A stretch of 7,809 nucleotides of DNA, taken from an uncultured Bacteroides sp. (GTDB lineage: Bacteria; Bacteroidota; Bacteroidia; Bacteroidales; Bacteroidaceae). Positions 1 to 3,658 of the stretch are shown here, piece by piece. The notes under the pieces are model-generated. The model was given only the letters and a program-made list of their open reading frames with translations, had not been told where the DNA came from and did no database searches. The stretch lies in NCBI RefSeq assembly GCF_902491285.1, contig NZ_CABUHK010000134.1, forward strand, positions 1-7,809, written 5' to 3'. Positions within the stretch are counted from its first letter, which is position 1, and each line of letters starts with the position of its first letter. Position numbers and translations under genes: made by a program.

Positions 1-14
1 CTCGTTACAAATTT

Positions 15-359
15 ATGCAAAATTATTGTATCGTCCAATTTCTTGGAGGATTAAAGTCCTTTGAACGAACCTTTAAAGAAATATCATTGACTATGAAATT
101 ACTGTTTATACTTTTGATTTGTTCTGTTGGATTAGCATATGCGTCAGACGGATATGCACAAAAGACTTCTATTACTTTGCAAGTAAACGATTGCGCAATA
201 GAAGAAGTGCTGCACAGGATTGAGCGTGAATCCGGATTCAGCTTTTTTATAAATAGCAAGAATCTAAATCTTAATCGCCGGGTATGGGGCATAGAACGAA
301 GCGGGTTTTTCAATGGTCGGGAAAAATGGGCGAAAGATTTTGAAAACCAAAGGGTTTAG
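15..359 (+). pseudogene. SusC-like TonB-dependent receptor, N-terminal fragment cut by the element
   Basis: This is the start of an outer-membrane nutrient receptor of the SusC/TonB-dependent class. A hydrophobic signal segment (MKLLFILLICSVGLAYA) is followed by an STN domain: ITLQVNDCAIEEVLHRIE, then SGFSFFINSKNLNLNRRV. STN domains sit in the periplasm and link receptors to anti-sigma/sigma signalling. After RRV, where the family normally continues with a beta-strand and then a plug and 22-strand barrel, the sequence changes character. The frame runs on for about 25 codons of low-complexity sequence to a TAG at 357-359. A full receptor has about 1000 residues; only about 90 remain. The start could be ATG 15 or ATG 93; many SusC proteins have a positively charged leader before the hydrophobic segment, so I keep 15. 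The truncation coincides with the left end of the prophage and should inactivate the receptor. Confidence 0.8.
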
Positions 360-402
360 GCATGATCGGGAAAATGGGCTGAATATTTCGAAGCGGTTTT
401 TC
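285..402 (+). repeat. Left-end direct repeats, probable transposase-binding sites
   Basis: Imperfect copies of one motif start at 285 (TGGGGCATAGAACGAAGCGG), 327 (TGGGCGAAAGATTTTGAAAA) and 375 (TGGGCTGAATATTTCGAAGC). The first and third also share CGAAGCGG followed by TTTTTC (297-311 and 389-402). The second and third are both preceded by TCGGG and a run of A (317-326 and 366-374). Spacing is 42 and 48 bp. MuA binds three roughly 22-bp sites (L1-L3) at the left end of Mu, with the first at the terminus, and this arrangement is similar. The sites do not match the Mu consensus closely, as expected for a distant transposase. The function is inferred from position and repetition. Confidence 0.55.
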
Positions 403-574
403 TCTTTACATGGGCTTACATCTGCTTTACGTTTGAGGGGCTTTTCTTCGGATATTCGGGGGATTGCTTTACATCGGGCTTGCAGATGGGGCTAAAACGG
501 CCTGGAAGGGTTTTATTTTCGGCTGTGTGGCCGTTTTATGGCTGGGTTGATGGATTTTGTTATATGATGGTGTG
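403..574. other. Non-coding left-end DNA with an inverted repeat
   Basis: I see no credible gene between the left-end repeats and the first terminator. The stretch has two related phrases: TTTACATGGGCTTACATCTG from 405 and TTTACATCGGGCTTGCAGAT from 468. They may be further degenerate protein-binding sites. A 9-bp perfect inverted repeat, AAAACGGCC at 494-502 and GGCCGTTTT at 529-537, encloses a 26-base loop. Its right arm contains a small hairpin (CGGC-TGTGTG-GCCG) that recurs at 577-590. Confidence 0.45.
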
Positions 575-597
575 AACGGCTGTGTGGCCGTTTTTTT
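575..597 (+). terminator. Intrinsic terminator
   Basis: Stem AACGGC (575-580), loop TGTGTG (581-586) and stem GCCGTT (587-592) run into seven T residues (591-597). It would stop transcription entering the element from the interrupted host receptor gene. Eighteen bases (577-594) are identical to 520-537, so the hairpin is duplicated, but only this copy has the long T run. Confidence 0.7.
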
Positions 598-627
598 GTG
601 CCTATTTTTAAATATAGTGCCTTAAAA

Positions 628-659
628 TTCTTCCAAATAAGCATTATTTAGTATATTTG
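628..659 (+). promoter_or_regulatory. Possible Bacteroidales promoter for the small gene at 679
   Basis: TATATTTG at 652-659 fits the TAnnTTTG -7 element exactly, and the following GCAGC is typical of the start-site region. The -33 element is poor: only TTC-type sequence near 628-633 instead of TTTG. Transcription would start near 666, leaving a very short leader before ATG 679. Confidence 0.5.
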
Positions 660-678
660 CAGCATAATAGAAACGAAT

Positions 679-921
679 ATGGCAAAAGTGATTCATGTGC
701 ATTTGCTGCATAAAATAGACGGGACGAAGCAGAAAGATTGGTATTTCAGCAGTATATCGGCTGTTTATACGGTTCTGACGGCAGATCAGGTGGGGGCAAC
801 CAAGAATTACCTGCTTCATGCCGGGCTGTCTGGTAACGGCACAATATGCACGAAAAAGGCTATAATTAAGCAATCTACGCTCATCTCGGGTGGTAGTAAG
901 GGAATGGTTAGAACGATATAA
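679..921 (+). CDS. Small protein of unknown function, moron-like position
   Basis: The protein has 80 residues. I do not recognise a characterised family. The sequence (MAKVIHVHLLHKIDGTKQKD at the start) looks like a real, compact folded protein: a likely beta-strand VIHVHLL, a basic turn KIDGTKQKDW, then a helical stretch and a basic C-terminus. It has no signal peptide or membrane segment. It starts 20 bases after a -7 element and is enclosed by terminators at 575-597 and 971-994. It lies left of the repressor, a place with no gene in Mu itself. An independently transcribed cargo gene expressed from the lysogen is therefore plausible. A DNA- or RNA-binding role would fit its size and charge but is not shown. 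Confidence 0.6.
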   Translation: MAKVIHVHLLHKIDGTKQKDWYFSSISAVYTVLTADQVGATKNYLLHAGLSGNGTICTKKAIIKQSTLISGGSKGMVRTI

Positions 922-970
922 TAGCGCCGTTAGAAAGGCTTGTAGGCGTTATTTCTTTGAATGCTGATTG

Positions 971-994
971 GGGAGCTTATGGCTCCCTTTTTTT
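971..994 (+). terminator. Intrinsic terminator after the small gene
   Basis: Stem GGGAGC (971-976), loop TTATG and stem GCTCCC (982-987) run into TTTTTTT (988-994). A second, weaker hairpin precedes it: CGCC at 925-928 pairs with GGCG at 945-948, with AATA/TATT-type flanks. Together they close the 679-921 transcription unit. Confidence 0.8.
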
Positions 995-1020
995 ATGCCC
1001 CTACGGTTGGTTTTATTTGG

Positions 1021-1092
1021 TTAGGGGTTACTATTGGGGTTACTGTTAGGGGTTACTACTTCTTTAAGTTAGGGGTTACTTTAGGGGTTACT
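1021..1092 (+). repeat. Five phased copies of TTAGGGGTTACT
   Basis: GGGGTTACT occurs at 1024, 1036, 1049, 1072 and 1084. Intervals are 12, 13, 23 and 12 bp, so the copies fall near whole turns of the helix, with one slot skipped at 1058-1069. Most copies carry TTA or TA in front. Translating the strand gives repeated LGVT, but there is no convincing gene. The array lies about 740-810 bp from the left end. Mu has its operator/transpositional enhancer roughly 1 kb from its left end, so a role as enhancer, operator cluster or accessory protein site is possible. The binding protein is unknown. Confidence 0.75.
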
Positions 1093-1143
1093 TTTTCAGT
1101 TCTCAGAGGGTACGCCCGAAATAGGAAACTATGTTATAAATGA

Positions 1144-1194
1144 AAGCAAGTGCCGTTTTTCTCTGTTTTCAGAGAGGAAAAACGACACTTGTTT
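1144..1194. other. Long hairpin downstream of the repressor
   Basis: CAAGTGCCGTTTTTCTCT from 1147 pairs with AGAGAGGAAAAACGACACTTG ending at 1191, with a TTTTC-type loop, one A/C mismatch and a small bulge. Flanking AAG/TTT pairs extend the stem to about 1144-1194. Neither side has a strong T run, so it is not a classic rho-independent terminator, although it lies downstream of the leftward repressor gene. It could be a 3' stabiliser, a weak bidirectional terminator or a protein site. Confidence 0.55.
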
Positions 1195-1329
1195 GTGTGA
1201 TATACCTTATTATAATAAAATAAATCCTTTGATTTACAGTGTATTTACGAGTTTGCTTCAGGTAAATTCCTTCAAAAGTGTGTGCGTGCGTCCTTTTTTA
1301 GCCTTCTGTAGGAGGCATGCGTGTACCAC
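1195..1329. other. AT-rich gap, no gene seen
   Basis: This is the 3' flank of the repressor gene. It has an AT-rich core (1200-1250) and a short stem GCCTTC-TGTA-GGAGGC at 1301-1316 with no T run on the downstream side for either strand. I see no promoter, open frame or repeat worth naming. Confidence 0.4.
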
Positions 1330-2034
1330 TTAGAAGAACTTGCTGATACTTCCGATTACTTCAAAGACATTGATGATGCGTGATTTGTCGAATTCCTGTT
1401 CATCGTAGTCATTGGTGTTGATGGGGATGAAGCGCAGCTTGTCCGGATCCGGCGACCTGCGGAGGATTTTAATGGTGCGGATGGTATCCAACACCACTGC
1501 ATAGATTTCGCCATATTGGATGTCGTTGAGTGTGCATTGGTGCAGGGCAATGATGTCGCCATGGTTTATTTTGGGTTCCATGGAGTGCCCGGTGACATTG
1601 CACCAAAGGCTGGCTTTTTCGAATCCCCTTATTACAATGTTGGTGGCAGGTATGTTTACCTGTGAATTAAACACTTCATCAAAGCCCCCGATAAAGTCCA
1701 CATCGTAGTATGGTGTACCGATGGATGGGTTCATAGATGTGGTAGGCAGAGTCGAAGAATTTGCTTCGTCTATTGTTTTAATGCCGTTCAAATCATCTTT
1801 CAACATGCTTCCTGCACCAGTAAGTAACCAATCGGCAGATAATTCCGGATAGGCTAATAGAATTTTTTCAATATTCATTGAGCTCATGCCTTTGCCAGAC
1901 ACCTTTGCTTTCCCAATAAGTCCAACAGAAAGACCGGCATTAACAGTCATTTGATTGTCATTTATGCCCTTTTTCTCCATGAAATATTGAAGTCTTTCTA
2001 TAAAATTCATATCCTTATATTGATTTTCTTCCAT
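1330..2034 (-). CDS. Phage lysogeny repressor, HTH plus S24 (LexA/CI-like) peptidase
   Basis: The 234-residue protein has the two-domain plan of CI-type repressors. Residues about 10-77 form an XRE-like helix-turn-helix (FIERLQYFMEKKGI, then NAGLSVGLIGKAKVSGKG as turn and recognition helix, ending in the common WLLTGAGSML). A Ser/Thr/Asn-rich linker follows (about 80-107). The C-terminal S24 domain has the catalytic serine at S151 in GHSMEPKINHGD and the lysine at K189 in RTIKILRR. In this family RecA filaments trigger self-cleavage, giving induction after DNA damage. The expected Ala-Gly or Cys-Gly cleavage pair about 35 residues before the serine is replaced by IGG at 115-117. The gene is divergent from the early operon, and its promoter lies at 2100-2131. 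It corresponds by position to Mu c, although Mu c itself is not an S24 protein. Confidence 0.9.
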   Translation of the reverse strand: MEENQYKDMNFIERLQYFMEKKGINDNQMTVNAGLSVGLIGKAKVSGKGMSSMNIEKILLAYPELSADWLLTGAGSMLKDDLNGIKTIDEANSSTLPTTSMNPSIGTPYYDVDFIGGFDEVFNSQVNIPATNIVIRGFEKASLWCNVTGHSMEPKINHGDIIALHQCTLNDIQYGEIYAVVLDTIRTIKILRRSPDPDKLRFIPINTNDYDEQEFDKSRIINVFEVIGSISKFF

Positions 2035-2040
2035 ATTTAG

Positions 2041-2071
2041 TTTGATGTATTGAAATAATTCTATATATTTG
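2041..2071 (+). promoter_or_regulatory. Rightward early promoter
   Basis: TTTG at 2041-2044 and TATATTTG at 2064-2071 are separated by 19 bases, an excellent fit to the Bacteroidales housekeeping promoter. Transcription would begin near 2078, inside the palindromic operator, and read into the gene at 2150 and the transposase operon. Confidence 0.75.
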
Positions 2072-2076
2072 CAGCG

Positions 2077-2093
2077 TGTTTAAGATGTAAACA
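2077..2093. promoter_or_regulatory. Probable repressor operator, perfect inverted repeat
   Basis: TGTTTA (2077-2082) and TAAACA (2088-2093) form perfect 6-bp arms around AGATG. The site is centred at 2085 and covers the predicted start points of both promoters. A dimeric HTH repressor commonly binds such a 17-bp site, and the 1330-2034 product is the obvious candidate. A Cro/Ner-like early protein could compete for it. Confidence 0.65.
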
Positions 2094-2099
2094 GCGCGC

Positions 2100-2131
2100 C
2101 AAATATACAAAAAAGGCGTGTGATTAGCGAA
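2100..2131 (-). promoter_or_regulatory. Leftward repressor promoter
   Basis: On the minus strand TATATTTG (2107 down to 2100) is an exact -7 element. TTCG (2131 down to 2128) is a near match to the -33 TTTG, with a 20-base gap. Transcription would start near 2093 and give a leader of about 59 bases to the repressor ATG. It points toward the rightward promoter, so the two transcripts overlap at their 5' ends. Confidence 0.6.
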
Positions 2132-2149
2132 TTTTAAGGATTAAAGAAA

Positions 2150-2365
2150 ATGAAAGCAAAAGTAATTATAGCTCAAGCAACAGCCGAGACCGCCGAAGCT
2201 CTTTACGGACTGGTCAAGAAGATGGTAGATACAACAGCAATCAAGGCTTATCCCAGTGTAGATTATCAGGCAGTTTTCTTTTCAGCTGATAGATACGACT
2301 TAGACTTTGTAAAAAGAGTATTGGCGGATAAGTGCTTTTCTTTCAAAATTGAAGATGCAGAATAA
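2150..2365 (+). CDS. First early gene, small protein of unknown function
   Basis: The 71-residue protein starts with MKAKVIIAQATAETAEALYG and ends with a DFVKRVLADKCFSFKIEDAE segment. It probably forms an alpha/beta fold: an N-terminal strand, a helix rich in Ala/Glu, a strand (YQAVFFSA) and a C-terminal helix. I see no clear helix-turn-helix, signal peptide or membrane segment. As the first gene after the early promoter it holds the place of Mu ner, but sequence gives no support for calling it Ner. The leader between the predicted transcript start (about 2078) and ATG is about 72 bases, AT-rich, with GGATTAAAG before the start. It lies 21 bases before the next gene, so the two are probably co-transcribed. 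Confidence 0.7.
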   Translation: MKAKVIIAQATAETAEALYGLVKKMVDTTAIKAYPSVDYQAVFFSADRYDLDFVKRVLADKCFSFKIEDAE

Positions 2366-2386
2366 TACAATAAAATAAGTGAGTTT

Positions 2387-2779
2387 ATGACACAGCAAGA
2401 ATTTATGGAACGGACGGGGATAACCCCTACAGCAGAGGATTTTGATTACATCCATGCGGTTTATCTGAACACTTCGATGAACAAGGATGAGTTCTGCAAA
2501 GATTTCAAGAAACATGGGGACAGCCGGATTATCCGCGATGTCCATGTACGGGTGCTGAACTATGAGATGAAATGTGAACGGCAAAAGGAAGTTATCGGCA
2601 ACCTGACCGACTTCCTGATTGGAAAGGCGCATGCGTATGACGATACCGATTTCCGCAAAGAAGCGGTAGGGCTGGTCGGTGAGATGGAAGTGGTGAAACG
2701 GACCATTGAATTGGGGCTTCCGCTTTGGGATGAAGACAGGATGGTTGTCCTTTCGATGATAGAAGAACAAGGCAAATAG
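2387..2779 (+). CDS. Early-region protein of unknown function
   Basis: The 130-residue protein is largely helical and acidic. It opens with MTQQEFMERTGITPTAEDFD and then YIHAVYLNTSMNKDEFCKDF, a pattern I associate with small proteins common in Bacteroidales phages and conjugative elements, where no function is established. Residues 60-110 probably form two long amphipathic helices (KCERQKEVIGNLTDFLIG and RKEAVGLVGEMEVVKRTIE). There are no catalytic motifs and no signal peptide. It lies in the early operon upstream of a structured non-coding stretch. A role as an adaptor or regulator of early functions is only a guess. Confidence 0.7.
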   Translation: MTQQEFMERTGITPTAEDFDYIHAVYLNTSMNKDEFCKDFKKHGDSRIIRDVHVRVLNYEMKCERQKEVIGNLTDFLIGKAHAYDDTDFRKEAVGLVGEMEVVKRTIELGLPLWDEDRMVVLSMIEEQGK

Positions 2780-2780
2780 A

Positions 2781-2912
2781 TTGCCGGATAACTGGCAGCC
2801 CGGAAAGACGGGCAGGGGCGGCAGGCACGGCCGGAGAGTTGGTAAATCGAAAATGAGAAATCGAAATAAGAAAGCGTAGAAAGCCGTCGGGGTTCGATTC
2901 CCCGCGCCCCAC
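2781..2912 (+). ncRNA. GC-rich structured region with a tRNA-like 3' end
   Basis: The only sizeable gap in the early operon holds GCCCG-GAAAGA-CGGGC (2798-2813), and then a piece with tRNA features. GGGGCG (2815-2820) can pair with CGCCCC (2905-2910). CGGGG (2888-2892) and CCCCG (2900-2904) flank the loop TTCGATT, an exact T-arm. GAGAGTTGGTAAATC (2834-2848) resembles a D-loop but has only a weak stem. The middle, about 2849-2887, is A-rich and cannot form an anticodon arm, and no CCA follows. It is therefore not a standard tRNA. It may be a decayed tRNA, a tRNA-like RNA or a protein-binding leader. CCGGATAACTGG (2784-2795) and CCGGAGAGTTGG (2831-2842) are imperfect repeats. Confidence 0.4.
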
Positions 2913-2938
2913 GATATAAACTTTTAAAATTTAGAGTT

Positions 2939-3205
2939 ATGGCAAAGAATTTCAATCCGAGAACAGCAGAGAGTCTGTTCAAACAGAAGTTGCGCACGAT
3001 GATAGGCAGTACGGCACATACGCAGAATATTGCCGACCAGGCGATGGAGCTGGCTGGACAATTCATGACGGAGGATGAGATAAGCAACTCGGATGCCTAC
3101 CGGGTGATAGAGAATGTGAGCTGTGTGTGTGAGGAAGCGATGCAGGTGCTGGTCGAAGAACTGCAGAAAGGGACACGCCTTCATGAAATACTGACGGGTG
3201 ATTAG
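2939..3205 (+). CDS. Small early protein of unknown function
   Basis: The 88-residue protein begins MAKNFNPRTAESLFKQKLRT and is predicted to be almost wholly helical. A basic N-terminal third (RTAESLFKQKLR) is followed by acidic helices (QAMELAGQFMTEDEI and EEAMQVLVEELQKG). I see no enzyme motif, membrane segment or secretion signal. It starts 27 bases after the tRNA-like stretch, with TTTAGAGTT before the ATG. It sits between two other early genes, so it belongs to the same transcript. Proteins of this size and charge in phage early regions often bind DNA or host proteins, but nothing specific supports that here. Confidence 0.7.
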   Translation: MAKNFNPRTAESLFKQKLRTMIGSTAHTQNIADQAMELAGQFMTEDEISNSDAYRVIENVSCVCEEAMQVLVEELQKGTRLHEILTGD

Positions 3206-3266
3206 GAAATAGCGGAAGCCGTTGAAAACCTTTGAACGAACGATAACGATTAAAAAGTATGACGAT

Positions 3267-3647
3267 ATGAGAAAGCAGATTTTGACAGATAACGAGACCA
3301 AGACCTTCTTGATGAAGACATTCGGATGCAGCCGTCAGGCTGTGTGGCAAGCACTGAATTTTGTCCGTGACAGCGATCAGGCGCGCCGGATACGCACTCT
3401 TGCCCTGAAGCGAGGCGGCAAACTGACTGACGGGAACTTCATCCCGAACTGCGAAACCACCTTCGAGGAGTGCGAGAAGACCATGACCTGCACTTTCGGT
3501 CCCCGTGTAAAACTCGTGGTCCACAGAAAGACCAATGATGTGGATGTGTACGTGGACGGAAAACGGACTGAAACCTACCAATGTGAATTTGTATCGGATT
3601 TCATGCAGCTGCAGCACGAGACCCAACAGATGGCATCTGCCTTATAA
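3267..3647 (+). CDS. Probable helix-turn-helix early regulator
   Basis: With ATG 3267 as start the protein has 126 residues (MRKQILTDNETKTFLMKTFG...). Residues about 7-35 fit a helix-turn-helix: TKTFLMKTFGCSRQAVWQAL has a first helix, the turn FGCSR and a recognition helix QAVWQALNFV. A basic stretch follows (QARRIRTLALKRGGKL). The C-terminal half has two predicted beta-hairpins (VKLVVHRKTNDVDVYVDGK). An upstream TTG at 3222 would add 15 residues but is less likely, because it precedes no better ribosome site and its extension is AT-rich. The gene ends 11 bases before the transposase. It may be the functional counterpart of Ner/Cro that damps early or repressor transcription; this is inferred from fold and position. 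Confidence 0.65.
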   Translation: MRKQILTDNETKTFLMKTFGCSRQAVWQALNFVRDSDQARRIRTLALKRGGKLTDGNFIPNCETTFEECEKTMTCTFGPRVKLVVHRKTNDVDVYVDGKRTETYQCEFVSDFMQLQHETQQMASAL

Positions 3648-3658
3648 ATAGAAATGAA

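Noticed and set aside
313..495. Open frame of 60 codons across the left-end repeats
   Set aside because: It lies over repeated, probably protein-binding DNA. Its product is low-complexity and has no start signal.
1021..1092. CRISPR array
   Set aside because: Units are 9-12 bp with almost no spacers and there are no cas genes.
961..1143. Open frame of 60 codons encoding repeated LGVT
   Set aside because: The repeats are DNA-level copies of GGGGTTACT, the start lies inside a terminator stem region, and the product is not protein-like.
1301..1316. Repressor terminator (GCCTTC-TGTA-GGAGGC)
   Set aside because: On the repressor's strand the stem is followed by an A run, not a T run.
2814..2912. 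Functional tRNA gene
   Set aside because: No anticodon arm can form in the A-rich middle, the D stem is weak, the end pair would be A-A and no CCA follows. Kept only as tRNA-like.
2300..3087. Several minus-strand frames over the early small genes
   Set aside because: They overlap plus-strand genes and the tRNA-like region, have no promoter or start signal, and read as shadows.
3222..3266. TTG start extending the HTH gene by 15 residues
   Set aside because: ATG 3267 is in frame, and the extension has no better ribosome site and adds no recognisable structure.
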